Assembly: GCF_015207525.1 (NCBI RefSeq)
Contig: NZ_JADEWR010000001.1
Location: 384,597-448,596 of the forward strand
Source: Nodosilinea sp. LEGE 06152
GTDB taxonomy: Bacteria > Cyanobacteriota > Cyanobacteriia > Phormidesmidales > Phormidesmidaceae
DNA: 64,000 nucleotides
Direction of reading: 5' to 3'
Shown: positions 8,142 through 17,679 of the stretch, in pieces
Layout: the number at the start of each line of letters is the position of its first letter
How positions within the stretch are numbered: position 1 is the first letter of the stretch
Made by a program: the position numbers and the translations under genes
Notes under the pieces: generated by a model
The model's database searches: none
Told to the model about the DNA's origin: nothing
The model's input: only the letters and a program-made list of their open reading frames with translations

Positions 8142-8275
8142 AATCTAGGCCAGCCCGAGACAGACTATCATTAAGAAAGTTGATGTAAGTAGGTTGGCAG
8201 AAGCAACGCCCCCTCGGTGCTAACCTGCATTGAGCACGCAGACAGACAGATAAGGAGACGCCAGAGCGAATGGGA
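8139..8275 (+). repeat. dnaK leader repeat, copy 2
   Basis: Second copy of the leader repeated at 7756-7880, ending in the dnaK start ATGGGA. It contains AAGGAG at 8252-8257, 12 bases before the ATG. No CIRCE operator (TTAGCACTC-N9-GAGTGCTAA) is visible in either copy, so HrcA control of the classical kind is not supported. Confidence 0.8.
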
Positions 8276-11056
8276 AAAGTAGTTGGCATCGACCTGGGCA
8301 CGACCAACTCAGTGGTCTCTGTAATGGAGGGTGGCAAGCCGGTGGTGATTGCCAACGCCGAAGGGATGCGGACTACGCCCTCGGTAGTGGCTTTTAGCAA
8401 AGAGGGCGAGCGGCTGGTGGGGCAAATGGCCCGACGGCAAGCGGTGCTGAACCCCCAGAACACCTTCTATAGCGTCAAGCGCTATATGGGTCGCCGCTAC
8501 GCTGAGCTAGACCCATCGTCTAAGCGAGTGCCCTACACCATTCGCCGCGATGATCTAGGCAACGTCAAAGTTCGCTGCCCCCGGCTCGAAAAAGACTTTG
8601 CCCCCGAAGAAATTTCGGCCATTGTGCTGCGCAAGCTGGCCGATGAGGCCAGCCGCTACCTGGGTCAGCCGGTGACCGGGGCGGTAATTACTGTACCTGC
8701 TTACTTTAATGACGCCCAGCGCCAGGCTACCCGCAATGCCGGGCGCATCGCGGGACTAGAGGTCAAGCGCATTCTCAACGAGCCCACGGCGGCAGCGCTG
8801 GCCTACGGTCTCGATCAGGCCCAGAACGAAACTATTTTGGTGTTTGACCTGGGGGGCGGCACCTTCGACGTATCGATTCTGGACGTGGGCGATGGGGTGT
8901 TTGAGGTGCGATCGACCTCAGGCGATACCCAGCTGGGGGGCACCAACTTTGACACCAAAATTGTCGACTGGCTGGCCGATGAATTTCTTGAGAAGGAAGG
9001 CATTGACCTGCGTAAAGATCGTCAGGCACTCCAGCGTCTGACCGAAGCGGCGGAAAAAGCGAAGATTGAGCTGTCTGGCGTGGCCAGCACCGAGATTAGC
9101 CTGCCCTTCATCACCGCTAGCCCCGAGGGCCCCAAGCATATTGAGACACGCTTAAGCCGATCGCAGTTCGAAGGCCTCTGCGGCGATCTGGTCAGCGCCC
9201 TGCGCGCGCCCCTCAAGCAGGCCCTCAGCGATGCGGGCCTCACCCCCGATGACATTGACGAGGTGGTGTTGGTGGGCGGCGGCAGCCGGATGCCTATGGT
9301 GCAAGATTTGGTACGCGGCCTGATTGGTCTCGAACCCAGCCAGGCGGTCAACCCAGACGAAGCTGTAGCCGTGGGTGCTGCCGTGCAGGCGGGCATCATC
9401 ACCCAGGAAGTGCAGGATATCATGCTGCTCGATGTCACGTCGCTGTCCCTGGGCCTCGAGACCATCGGCGGCGTGATGAAGAAGGTGATTCCGCGCAACA
9501 CCACCATTCCGGTGCGGCGATCGGATATTTTCTCCACTTCTGAAAATAACCAGACCTCGGTAGAGGTGCATGTGCTCCAGGGCGAGCGCGAGATGGGGGC
9601 CGACAACAAATCCCTAGGTCGTTTCAAGCTGATGGGCATTCCCCCTGCCCCGCGCGGTGTGCCTCAAGTGCTGGTGTCTTTTGATATCGACGCCAACGGC
9701 ATTCTACAAGTCTCGGCGATGGATAAGACGACCGGGCGCGAGCAGAGTCTGACGGTGCAGGGTGCCTCCAACCTAGAAGAAGGCGAAGTGCAGCGCATGA
9801 TCCGCGAGGCGGAGGAATTTGCCGAAACCGATCGCCTCCAACGCGAGCGGGTCGAAAAGCGCAACCGAGCCGAAGCGCTGACCTTCCAAGCTGAGCGACT
9901 GCTGCGGGAGGTGGCCCTCGACTTTGGTATGCAGTTTGCCCGCGATCGCCGTCGCCGCATTGAGGGGCTAGTGCAAGAGCTGCGCGACTACCTGGAGCAA
10001 AGCGACGAGCGCGGCATCGACATTGCCCAGGCTGAACTGCAAGACGAACTCTACGACCTCAACCGCGAGGCCTATCTGTACGAGGCGGACGAGGCTCCCG
10101 AAGGCGGAATTTTGGGCCAAATTGGCAGCACTCTAAAGAAAACCTTCTCCTTTGACGACGACTTAGACGCACGGCCCAACTACGGGTACCAGGGCAATGC
10201 CTCCTGGGGCAGCTGGGACGACGACTGGGACTACGACAACCGGGGTGGAGCGGGTGGGCCGCGCTACGGCAGTCCAGCCTACGATAACCGCGCCTACGGC
10301 ACGACCGGGTACAGCGGTCAGGGCTACGGGAGCCAGGGCTATAGTGACCCAGGCTATGGCAGTCAGGGCTATGGCGACAGTCGCGATATTGACCGCGGCT
10401 ACGACAGCTCTGGCTACGACCGCGCAGCGCCTTCATCGGGCAACCGCCCACCAGAACCCAACCAGCCTCCCGCTTCTGACTATGGTCGTCAGGACTACGG
10501 GCAATCGAGCTACGGTCAGCAGGGCTATAGCCAACAGGATTATGGCCGCTCAGACTATGGGCGCTCAGACTATGACCGTCAGGACTATGACCAAAACTAT
10601 GGTCGCTCAGACTACGGCCAATTCTCCAATGGGGACGCAGCGCGATCGCCCAATTCTGAGCCCTCCCGCCCCAGTTATGACGAATCGGGCTATGGTAGCT
10701 CAGGCTACAGCGATCGCTACGATCGTCCCAGTTCACCCAATTCAGGCTACGGCTCAGACTACGGTGCGGCTGATTACCGCAATGATAGTGCTGCTGACGG
10801 TCAGAGCTACGACCCGTATGGTCGCCCCAGCCAGTCTCCGGCTACCCCGCCAAACAACTGGGACGACGATCCTTGGGGTCAGTCAGCACCGCCCAGCCGC
10901 CCCCCAGAGTCACGGGCTCCGGAAAGCCGCCCCCGACCGCCAGCCGCCCCCGAGCGGGGTGTGCCCAGCGATTTTGAAGCCGAACGCGCTGCAAATCGCC
11001 GACCGGCTCCCCGCTATGATGACGACAACTGGAGCGATCGCGACGAATGGCTCTAG
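8270..11056 (+). CDS. dnaK: Hsp70 chaperone DnaK with long Tyr/Gly-rich low-complexity tail
   Basis: A 928-residue Hsp70, against about 640 for a standard DnaK. Residues 1-385 are the ATPase ([14 protein letters not shown] at the start, [14 protein letters not shown] near 192, [14 protein letters not shown] near 335). About 390-505 is the peptide-binding beta domain and about 510-605 the helical lid. From about 630 to the end the chain is disordered-looking: dozens of short SYGQ, GYGSQ, DYGRS and GYSD units with about 30 tyrosines, then a Pro-rich stretch and an acidic/Trp end ([13 protein letters not shown]). This resembles prion-like domains of FUS-type proteins. Cyanobacteria carry several DnaKs; C-terminal extension and a following dnaJ recall the DnaK1/DnaK3 types, but I cannot decide between them. 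dnaJ follows after 90 bp. Confidence 0.95.
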   Translation: MGKVVGIDLGTTNSVVSVMEGGKPVVIANAEGMRTTPSVVAFSKEGERLVGQMARRQAVLNPQNTFYSVKRYMGRRYAELDPSSKRVPYTIRRDDLGNVKVRCPRLEKDFAPEEISAIVLRKLADEASRYLGQPVTGAVITVPAYFNDAQRQATRNAGRIAGLEVKRILNEPTAAALAYGLDQAQNETILVFDLGGGTFDVSILDVGDGVFEVRSTSGDTQLGGTNFDTKIVDWLADEFLEKEGIDLRKDRQALQRLTEAAEKAKIELSGVASTEISLPFITASPEGPKHIETRLSRSQFEGLCGDLVSALRAPLKQALSDAGLTPDDIDEVVLVGGGSRMPMVQDLVRGLIGLEPSQAVNPDEAVAVGAAVQAGIITQEVQDIMLLDVTSLSLGLETIGGVMKKVIPRNTTIPVRRSDIFSTSENNQTSVEVHVLQGEREMGADNKSLGRFKLMGIPPAPRGVPQVLVSFDIDANGILQVSAMDKTTGREQSLTVQGASNLEEGEVQRMIREAEEFAETDRLQRERVEKRNRAEALTFQAERLLREVALDFGMQFARDRRRRIEGLVQELRDYLEQSDERGIDIAQAELQDELYDLNREAYLYEADEAPEGGILGQIGSTLKKTFSFDDDLDARPNYGYQGNASWGSWDDDWDYDNRGGAGGPRYGSPAYDNRAYGTTGYSGQGYGSQGYSDPGYGSQGYGDSRDIDRGYDSSGYDRAAPSSGNRPPEPNQPPASDYGRQDYGQSSYGQQGYSQQDYGRSDYGRSDYDRQDYDQNYGRSDYGQFSNGDAARSPNSEPSRPSYDESGYGSSGYSDRYDRPSSPNSGYGSDYGAADYRNDSAADGQSYDPYGRPSQSPATPPNNWDDDPWGQSAPPSRPPESRAPESRPRPPAAPERGVPSDFEAERAANRRPAPRYDDDNWSDRDEWL

Positions 11057-11146
11057 TCATCCAACGTTGTCCAGGGGCAACGGGCTAGGGCAGTCAGCCA
11101 CCCGTTCCCGCAACCATTCCCCTATCCGCCCACCCATCCCCTCCCC

Positions 11147-12094
11147 ATGGAGAACTTTCGGAACTACTACGACATTCTGGGGGTTTCTAGAGAAGCGACC
11201 TTTAGCGACATTAAACAGGCCTACCGCAAGCTAGCGCGGCAGTACCACCCCGACCTCAACCCCGGCGACCAGGCCGCAGAGGATCACTTCAAGCTGCTGA
11301 GCGAAGCCTACACCGTCCTCTCTGACGACGAAAAGCGGGCCCAGTATGAGAAGTTTAGCGAGTACTGGCAGCAGGAGGGCTTTAAGAAGGGCCAGGGCAA
11401 GTCGGTCGTTGGCGATATCTTCGGCGGGCGCATCTCCCTCGAAGACTTTGGCTTTGGTGAATTTCCCGACTTCAATGTTTTTGTCGACCAGCTCCTCAAC
11501 CGTCGCCCGGCCCGCCGTAGTGCTAGCGACGATGGCTATGCCGCCAACACGGCTACCTACGCACCAACTACCCCCACCGGCCGCCGCGATGCTGAGGCCG
11601 ACCTCACCGTTCCCCTAGAAAAAGCCTTCCGGGGCGGGCGCGAGCGCATTCGCCTGGAGGACGGGCGATCGCTAGAGGTCAACATGCCCGCTGGTATGGT
11701 TACCGGCCAGCGCATTCGCCTGCGGGGCCAGGGCATTGGCGGCGGCAACCTCTACTTGCGCATTCAGGTTGACCCGCACCCCTTCTACACCCTGCGGGGC
11801 AACGACGTGTACTGTCGGGTACCCATCACGCCTAGCGAGGCCGCCCTGGGCAGCACCATCGATATTCCCACCCTCGATGGCCCTGTGCGCAGCACTCTGC
11901 CTCAGGGGGCGCAAACCGGGCAAATTATTCAGCTGCCGGGGCGAGGCTATTTAGCGGGGCAAGAACGACGCGGCGATCAAATTGTGGAGCTAGAGATTGT
12001 GGTGCCGAGGGAATTGAGCGATCGCGAAAAAGCTCTCTACGAGGAACTGCGCCAGACTGAGCGGTTTCGCCCCCGCGCCGACCTGTTCAGCTAG
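11147..12094 (+). CDS. dnaJ: DnaJ-class (Hsp40) co-chaperone, type II
   Basis: A 315-residue J protein. The J domain occupies residues 1-70 with HPD at 34-36, followed by a linker (about 75-140) that is Gly/Phe-bearing at first, and then the two-lobed C-terminal peptide-binding domain (from DLTVPLEKAFRGGRERI to the end). The zinc-finger repeats CxxCxGxG are absent, so it is a CbpA/type II J protein, which stimulates the ATPase of DnaK and delivers unfolded clients. It lies 90 bp downstream of dnaK on the same strand and is probably its dedicated partner. No clear Shine-Dalgarno is seen before the ATG. Confidence 0.93.
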   Translation: MENFRNYYDILGVSREATFSDIKQAYRKLARQYHPDLNPGDQAAEDHFKLLSEAYTVLSDDEKRAQYEKFSEYWQQEGFKKGQGKSVVGDIFGGRISLEDFGFGEFPDFNVFVDQLLNRRPARRSASDDGYAANTATYAPTTPTGRRDAEADLTVPLEKAFRGGRERIRLEDGRSLEVNMPAGMVTGQRIRLRGQGIGGGNLYLRIQVDPHPFYTLRGNDVYCRVPITPSEAALGSTIDIPTLDGPVRSTLPQGAQTGQIIQLPGRGYLAGQERRGDQIVELEIVVPRELSDREKALYEELRQTERFRPRADLFS

Positions 12095-12262
12095 CGCAAT
12101 TGTTGCGAAGCGTTACAGAGTTTCCTGGGTCGCTCAGGGAAAGAATAGTGAGCAAAAGCGACAAAACTCAGACAAAATAGATGGTTTTGCCTGGTTCCTG
12201 ACCCCGGCGATCGCCCTAGCCATGCTCAGGCATGGCCAACTAAATGAGAATTTAACTTTCCC

Positions 12263-12282
12263 TAGCGACCCCCGAGTCGCTA
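12263..12282. promoter_or_regulatory. Stem-loop in the apcD leader
   Basis: TAGCGAC and GTCGCTA form a 7-bp perfect stem around a 6-base loop (CCCCGA), ending 39 bases before the apcD start. The position fits a 5' UTR structure of the apcD message, or less likely the end of the dnaJ transcript. No T-run follows. Confidence 0.35.
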
Positions 12283-12321
12283 AACTAGCAATGAAAAAGG
12301 TCATCCCCGTCATTTTTAACT

Positions 12322-12807
12322 ATGTCTGTTGTTAGCCAAGTTATTTTGAATGCCGACGACGAGCTGCGCTACCCAACCACCGGCGAGCTCAAGGCGATTG
12401 AAGACTTTTTGAAAACCGGCGAGCAGCGCACCCGCATTGCCGCAATGCTCTCTGAGAACGAAAAAAAGATTGTTGACCAGGCCAGCAGAGAGCTATGGCG
12501 GCGGCGGCCCGACTTTATTGCCCCCGGCGGCAATGCCTACGGCCAGAAGCAGCGCGCCCTCTGTATTCGCGACTACGGCTGGTACCTGCGCTTAGTTACC
12601 TACGGTGTGCTGGCTGGCGACCAAACTCCCATTGAAGCCATTGGTATCGTGGGCGTCCGCGAAATGTACAACGCCCTCGATGTCCCTGTGCCCGGTATGG
12701 CTGAAGCCATCCGCTGCCTCAAAGACGCCTCGCTAAACCTGCTGTCTGACGAAGACGCCGCCGAAGCGGCCCCCTACTTCGACTACATCATCCAGGCCAT
12801 GTCGTAG
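12322..12807 (+). CDS. apcD: Allophycocyanin-B alpha subunit (ApcD)
   Basis: A 161-residue phycobiliprotein. Cys81 in [12 protein letters not shown] is the phycocyanobilin attachment site, with the conserved PGGNAYG just before it. The start [19 protein letters not shown] and the segment VPVPGM follow the ApcD subtype, not ApcA. ApcD is one of the two red-shifted terminal emitters of the phycobilisome core and passes energy mainly to photosystem I, including in state transitions. The gene stands alone, away from apcABC, as is usual for apcD, and ends in a strong terminator. It is the best single marker here that the organism is a cyanobacterium. Confidence 0.96.
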   Translation: MSVVSQVILNADDELRYPTTGELKAIEDFLKTGEQRTRIAAMLSENEKKIVDQASRELWRRRPDFIAPGGNAYGQKQRALCIRDYGWYLRLVTYGVLAGDQTPIEAIGIVGVREMYNALDVPVPGMAEAIRCLKDASLNLLSDEDAAEAAPYFDYIIQAMS

Positions 12808-12822
12808 GTATAGAAAATCTAA

Positions 12823-12853
12823 AAACCCCGGATTCCTCAAGAATCCGGGGTTT
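12823..12853 (+). terminator. Rho-independent terminator of apcD
   Basis: AAACCCCGGATTC, loop CTCAA, then GAATCCGGGGTTT: a 13-bp perfect stem starting 15 bases after the apcD stop and followed by TCGTTTTA. It could also stop the convergent hemL transcript. Confidence 0.9.
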
Positions 12854-12878
12854 CGTTTTAGGTAGGTTAATTTCCTCG

Positions 12879-12906
12879 GGTGCGTCATTCCAATCGATGA
12901 CGCACC
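12879..12906. repeat. GTGCGTCA palindromic repeat, second copy
   Basis: GGTGCGTCAT at 12879-12888 pairs perfectly with ATGACGCACC at 12897-12906 around an 8-base loop. The arms match those at 6982-7007. It lies 13 bases past the hemL stop, between the convergent genes apcD and hemL. Confidence 0.55.
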
Positions 12907-12919
12907 GACCGAAAGAGAT

Positions 12920-14221
12920 TTACAGAGTTGCTAGTACATCGCGGGCGGCTGCGATCGTGGCGTCAATATCCTCATCGGTGTGGGCCAGGGAGGTAAAGCC
13001 CGCCTCGTACTGTGACGGAGCCAGGTACACACCGCGCTCCAGCATGCCCCGGTGAAAGCGGCTAAACTTCTCCAGGTCAGACCCCTTGGCATCTTCAAAC
13101 TTAGTAATGGGGCCGGGGTGGAAGAACATGCCAAACATGGCGCTGATGTGGCCACCGCAGACCTCATGACCCGTATCCCTAGCGACCTGAAGGAGCCCTT
13201 CAATGAGCTTTTTAGTCAGTCGGTCTAGCTCGTCGTAGGTACCCGGTCGCTGCAGCAGCTCCAGGGTTTTGATGCCCGCCGTCATGGCCAAGGGGTTACC
13301 CGACAGGGTACCTGCCTGGTACACCGGGCCAGCGGGAGCCACCATTTCCATAATGTCGCGGCGACCACCGTAGGCTCCAACCGGCAGCCCGCCGCCGATT
13401 ACTTTGCCCAGCGTAGTGAGGTCGGGGGTGATGTTGAACTTAGCCTGGGCACCGCCGTAGGCAATCCGGAAGCCGGTCATGACTTCGTCAAACACCAGCA
13501 GGGCATCGTTTTCGCGGGTAATTTCTCGCAGCCCCTCTAAAAAGCCGCCATCGGGGGTAATAAACCCAGCGTTACCTACCACAGGCTCTAGAATCACCCC
13601 GGCGATTTCGTCGGGGTTTTGGGCAAAGAGGGCCTTGACCGCTTCAAGGTCGTTGTAGGGGGCGGTGAGGGTGTCGCTGGTGGCCGACTTGGGCACCCCT
13701 GGGGAATCGGGCAGGCCCAGGGTAGCGACGCCGGAGCCGGCCTGCACGAGGAACATGTCGGCGTGGCCGTGGTAGCAGCCCGAGAACTTGATGATTTTGT
13801 TGCGTCCGGTATAGGCGCGCATCAGCCGCAGCACAGCCATACAGGCCTCGGTGCCGGAGTTGACGAAGCGCACCATTTCAATGCTGGGCACGGCCTGGAT
13901 CACCATTTCGGCCAGCACGTTTTCGAGATAGCAGGGGGCACCGAAGCTGGTGCCTTTTTCAAGCGCTGCCGACAGGGCTGCCAGTACTTCAGGGTGGGCA
14001 TGGCCACAGATGGCGGGCCCCCAGGTGCCTACGTAATCGATGTATTGGTTGCCGTCTACATCCCAAATGTAGGCACCCTTGACGCGATCGAACACGATGG
14101 GCTGCCCGCCCACCGACTTAAATGCTCGTACCGGAGAGCTAACGCCACCGGGCATGAGGTTTTGGGCGGCGGTAAAAATTTCTTGTGATTTTGCTGTCTT
14201 AAACGGGGCTGTACTGACCAA
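12920..14221 (-). CDS. hemL: Glutamate-1-semialdehyde 2,1-aminomutase
   Basis: A 433-residue class III aminotransferase-fold enzyme that converts glutamate-1-semialdehyde to 5-aminolevulinate, the first committed precursor of chlorophyll, heme and bilins. The PLP-binding Lys is K273 in [34 protein letters not shown] precedes it, as in cyanobacterial and plant enzymes. Length and N-terminus are those expected. The ATG at 14219-14221 is the only good start. It runs towards apcD, so two parts of pigment supply lie tail to tail, though on separate transcripts. Confidence 0.96.
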   Translation of the reverse strand: MVSTAPFKTAKSQEIFTAAQNLMPGGVSSPVRAFKSVGGQPIVFDRVKGAYIWDVDGNQYIDYVGTWGPAICGHAHPEVLAALSAALEKGTSFGAPCYLENVLAEMVIQAVPSIEMVRFVNSGTEACMAVLRLMRAYTGRNKIIKFSGCYHGHADMFLVQAGSGVATLGLPDSPGVPKSATSDTLTAPYNDLEAVKALFAQNPDEIAGVILEPVVGNAGFITPDGGFLEGLREITRENDALLVFDEVMTGFRIAYGGAQAKFNITPDLTTLGKVIGGGLPVGAYGGRRDIMEMVAPAGPVYQAGTLSGNPLAMTAGIKTLELLQRPGTYDELDRLTKKLIEGLLQVARDTGHEVCGGHISAMFGMFFHPGPITKFEDAKGSDLEKFSRFHRGMLERGVYLAPSQYEAGFTSLAHTDEDIDATIAAARDVLATL

Positions 14222-14347
14222 GGCACGTTCCTCTCAGAGTCCAAAATCATCCGACGCCTCAAACTTGTTGGGCCGTCTGAATGTTAGCTCTGATCATTAT
14301 CCTATTGATTGGATAAGGCGTACCGCTAGATGTTAAGGAATGTAGCG

Positions 14348-15184
14348 TTAGCGGCGCAGGTGGTGCAGGCGGCCGTTCTTGATCTGCACAACGGGATGGT
14401 TGGAGATTCGCACCAGATGTTCGTCGTGGGTGGTGACGATGACGGTAATGCCAATGGAGTTAAGCTTCTTGAGAATCTTGATTACCTGAAGGGAGTTGTC
14501 GGCGTCCAGGTTGCCGGTAGGCTCGTCTGCCAGCAGCAGGGGTGGGGTGTTGACCACAGCCCGGGCAATGCTGACCCGCTGCTGCTCGCCCCCAGACAGC
14601 TCGTCAGGGAAGCACTGGGCCTTGCCCTGTAGCCCCACCATTTTGAGGGTAGGCCAGAGGCGACGATGAATTTCTTTGCGGGTGAAGCCCTGGGCCCACA
14701 GCACAAAGGCCACATTCTCGGCCACGGTGCGCTTGGGAATGAGTTTGTAGTCTTGGAATACCACGCCGATACGGCGACGCATCATGGCCAGGCGATTGCC
14801 GCGTAGGTTAGAAATTGGCTCGTCGCTGACCAAAATGTTGCCGTTGGTAGGGCGCTCGTAGCCGTAGAGCAGCTTGAGTAGGGTTGATTTGCCAGAGCCC
14901 GACGGGCCGGTAACAAAGAGAAAATCGCCGGGGTTAACCGTTAAATTGACGCCAGTGAGGGCTTTGCTGCCGTTGGTGTAGATTTTTTCTACATTGGTCA
15001 GCGAGACAATAGGCTGGACATCGGGATTGTTCGGGGCCTCTTCAATCACGGGAGAGGGGGATGGGTCGGCAGCGGAGCGAGCGGGTACTACAAGCTTGAA
15101 GCGGTCTTGCAGTCTGGCTCTGACTTCCTCGGGAAGGCTGGAGAGTTTGGTGTCGTCGGTGGGGCGGTGGAGCACAGAGGTCAT
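14348..15184 (-). CDS. ftsE: FtsE-like ABC transporter ATP-binding protein
   Basis: A 278-residue ATPase: about 50 extra N-terminal residues, then Walker [11 protein letters not shown]-loop VFQDYKLI, signature [14 protein letters not shown], Walker [13 protein letters not shown] and H-loop TTHDEH. The family member that best fits is FtsE, which with the membrane protein FtsX controls cell-wall hydrolases at division. FtsX is not adjacent. I chose the ATG at 15182-15184, which has AGGA about 7 bases upstream; the open frame runs 53 codons further but over sequence without the family pattern. Confidence 0.85.
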   Translation of the reverse strand: MTSVLHRPTDDTKLSSLPEEVRARLQDRFKLVVPARSAADPSPSPVIEEAPNNPDVQPIVSLTNVEKIYTNGSKALTGVNLTVNPGDFLFVTGPSGSGKSTLLKLLYGYERPTNGNILVSDEPISNLRGNRLAMMRRRIGVVFQDYKLIPKRTVAENVAFVLWAQGFTRKEIHRRLWPTLKMVGLQGKAQCFPDELSGGEQQRVSIARAVVNTPPLLLADEPTGNLDADNSLQVIKILKKLNSIGITVIVTTHDEHLVRISNHPVVQIKNGRLHHLRR

Positions 15185-15414
15185 GGAACGTCCTAACTGA
15201 GGTGGGTTGGGCTGGCTCGGGACTAAGCCTAGCTGAAACGTATGAACTGCGCAGCCAGCGCCGGGGATAGGGCTGACATGGCTTTTGGGTGGCCATTGTA
15301 CCGGAAAGACTGTGCCCGGCAAAAGGCATATTTGTTTTTTCAATAATCGTTATGTTTTGTTACTCAGGAGACAGCGCTTTGGGGGACTGTTTGAAGACGG
15401 GAGGCGATCGCAAA

Positions 15415-16242
15415 CTAGGACTCTAGAAGAGTACCGCAGCGTTTGCAAAACAGGGCATCGTTGTCGTGGGGATTAAGGCCACAGCCGGGGCAGGGCAGGT
15501 GCTGGGGCTGCCCCACTTTGCCCAGCTGCCGAATCAGGCTGCTGACCTGGGTGGGAATGAGCGCAATGCCGGTCAGAATCATCATGACTGTTAGCCCTCG
15601 CCCGGCTTCGGAGATGGGGGTGACATCGCCATAGCCAACCGTGGTCATGGTGACGACAGCAAAATAGAGCGCATCTAAAAACGTGCCAAAGTCTTCTGGA
15701 TTACTGGGGTTTTCGACCTGAAAAATGAGGCCAGAGTAAATAAAAATAATCGTGCCCAGGGTCAACAAAATGCGAATTAGGATCAGGCTGTCGGCACTGG
15801 TCACTCGGCCAAACCACAGCCGATTATTGAAAATGTGCACCAGGCGTAAAATTCGCAGCGATCTAAAAAAGCGCAAAAAGCGAATGTCAAAGACGCCAAT
15901 CCAGGAGGGCAGGATGGCAATTAGATCGATTAAACCGTAGAGGCTGAGGGCGTAGTACCAGGGGCGCTTGGCCACCCAAAGTCGCAGCCCATATTCGAGG
16001 GTAAAGGCCAGCACAATCACCCAATCGAGGCGATTTAACCAGTTGTCGAGGGTGGGCGGAATTGGGTAGGTTTTGAGGACAAAAATGACGGCAGATAGAA
16101 AAATTAGCAGCACGATCGCGCCGTTGATTAGCCGACCCGCCAGGGTGTCGGTAGTGTTCAATTCGCTGCGCAGGCGATCGCGTAGCGCGGGTTTTTGACC
16201 ATTGCGCCAGGTGTCTTGTTGCTCGTCTAAGATCTCTTCCAT
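15415..16242 (-). CDS. Voltage-gated-type potassium channel with C-terminal zinc ribbon
   Basis: A 275-residue six-segment channel. Membrane segments begin at about 40 and run to about 235, with an S4-like helix FLRFFRSLRILRLVHIF rich in spaced arginines near 123-140 and a pore loop TMTTVGYGDVTPI near 205, the K+ selectivity filter. After the last helix, two Cys pairs CPGC and CKRC about 14 residues apart form a putative zinc ribbon ending the protein (LPCPGCGLNPHDNDALFCKRCG). The tail would face the cytoplasm and might sense metal or redox state; that is an inference. The nearest genes are unrelated. Confidence 0.88.
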   Translation of the reverse strand: MEEILDEQQDTWRNGQKPALRDRLRSELNTTDTLAGRLINGAIVLLIFLSAVIFVLKTYPIPPTLDNWLNRLDWVIVLAFTLEYGLRLWVAKRPWYYALSLYGLIDLIAILPSWIGVFDIRFLRFFRSLRILRLVHIFNNRLWFGRVTSADSLILIRILLTLGTIIFIYSGLIFQVENPSNPEDFGTFLDALYFAVVTMTTVGYGDVTPISEAGRGLTVMMILTGIALIPTQVSSLIRQLGKVGQPQHLPCPGCGLNPHDNDALFCKRCGTLLES

Positions 16243-16518
16243 GGTGTCAATGCGGTGTTAATGCCCACCCCCAGGATGGTTCTACGCCCTGCCCTGGGCT
16301 AAGATAACCAGGCAGACTGATTTTTATCTGGCTGCGTTTTTATGGCAACCATGGTTTTATCTCAGGCTAGTCCGGTGGTGGATTTGGCCTTTAGGTCTGT
16401 GCAGGTTTAGGTTAGCGTTGCCCCCTGCCAGGTTGGCTACTGTCCAAATTGTCATTGCCGGTACCTTTTGACTGAGCTGAAGGTTAGATTTATTATCACT
16501 GCGGCACGTTAAGTACCT

Positions 16519-17601
16519 ATGGCGATCGCCCCCACTATTACCACTCTGCACGATTTTTCTCCCAGTGCGCCCGATCGCTGGTCGCCCCTGCCCACCCAGC
16601 GACCGCTGCTGCTGGTGGGCCACGGCAGCAGGGATACGGAGGGGCGCGATCGCGTGCTTGAATTTGCTTCCGCCTACCAAGCGCTCGACACCTCTCGCCC
16701 GGTGATTCCCTGCTTTCTGGAGCTGAGCGAACCCACCATTCAAGATGGCGTCGATCTGTGTGTGGAGAAGGGCTACACCGATATCTCGGTGCTGCCAATT
16801 CTGCTGTTTGCGGCCCGCCACAACAAGTTTGACGTCACCAATGAGCTCGATCGCGCTCGTCAGCGCCACCCCCAGGTGACCTTTCACTACGGTCGCCACT
16901 TTGGCATTACCCCTGCAATCATTCAGCTCTGGCAAGAGCGCTTGGCAGAGCTAGATACGCCCCGCTTTAACCCCGATGGCATTGGCCGCGAGGATACGGT
17001 GCTGCTGTTTGTGGGTCGGGGGGCTAGCGACCCCGACGCCAATGGCGATGTATATAAGCTGGCCCGAATTGTGTGGGAGGGCAGCCGCTACAAAACCGTC
17101 GAGATTTGCTTTATTGGCATTACCCACCCCCGTTTAGAAGAAGGCTTTCGCCGCGCCCGACTGTACGACCCCAAGCGCATCATTGTGCTGCCCTATTTTC
17201 TCTTTACCGGGGTGCTGGTGAAGAAGATTGTAGATATCACTCAGCAGGAGCAGGCGGCGCATCGCGATCAGCAGGTGGTCTATTTGCCGGAGATGGGCAG
17301 CCACCCGCAGCTGATGCAGATTTTGCGCGATCGCGAGCTAGAAACCCATTTGGGTCAGGTAGCGATGAACTGCGAAATGTGCAAGTTTCGTCTGGCTGCT
17401 AGGGACGGGCAGCACGGTCATGGGCACGCCCACGGGCACGATCATGGACACGCTCACGATCAGGGACATACCCATGATCACGGGCATGATCATGGGCACG
17501 GGCACGGGCATGATCATGGGCACGGGCATCACCACGGTGAACCTGTTGATCTATTTCCAGAACCCGACGACTATCACCAACGGGCCTGGCAAGTTCCCTA
17601 G
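16519..17601 (+). CDS. sirB: Sirohydrochlorin chelatase (CbiX/SirB family) with His-rich tail
   Basis: A 360-residue chelatase with two CbiX half-domains: [21 protein letters not shown] begins the first, [20 protein letters not shown] the second (near 160), and [15 protein letters not shown] / [14 protein letters not shown] carry the conserved metal-site regions. It inserts iron (siroheme) or cobalt (cobalamin) into sirohydrochlorin. Unlike the minimal enzyme, residues about 297-342 hold some 21 histidines in GHGHDHGH-type repeats after a Cys pair (NCEMC). Such tails bind Ni2+, Co2+ or Zn2+ in other chelatases and are thought to store or deliver metal. Iron or cobalt cannot be decided from sequence. 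Confidence 0.9.
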   Translation: MAIAPTITTLHDFSPSAPDRWSPLPTQRPLLLVGHGSRDTEGRDRVLEFASAYQALDTSRPVIPCFLELSEPTIQDGVDLCVEKGYTDISVLPILLFAARHNKFDVTNELDRARQRHPQVTFHYGRHFGITPAIIQLWQERLAELDTPRFNPDGIGREDTVLLFVGRGASDPDANGDVYKLARIVWEGSRYKTVEICFIGITHPRLEEGFRRARLYDPKRIIVLPYFLFTGVLVKKIVDITQQEQAAHRDQQVVYLPEMGSHPQLMQILRDRELETHLGQVAMNCEMCKFRLAARDGQHGHGHAHGHDHGHAHDQGHTHDHGHDHGHGHGHDHGHGHHHGEPVDLFPEPDDYHQRAWQVP

Positions 17602-17679
17602 GCTCAGCGACCTGGGAATGTTAAAAACAATGCCCAGCCAGCGCCTGGGTGAGTTTTTAGCACAACCCAGGGGGCAGCC

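Noticed and set aside
8139-8275. CIRCE/HrcA operator before dnaK
   Set aside because: The TTAGCACTC-N9-GAGTGCTAA motif was looked for in both leader copies and not seen.
10197-11234. 345-codon frame overlapping the dnaK tail
   Set aside because: It is the +1 shadow of the repetitive Tyr/Gly codons (a Thr/Ala/Met-rich product) and overlaps the true dnaJ start.
17411-17538. Tandem repeats resembling a CRISPR or satellite array
   Set aside because: They are codon repeats of the His-rich tail of the chelatase, with no spacers; the same holds for the dnaK tail.
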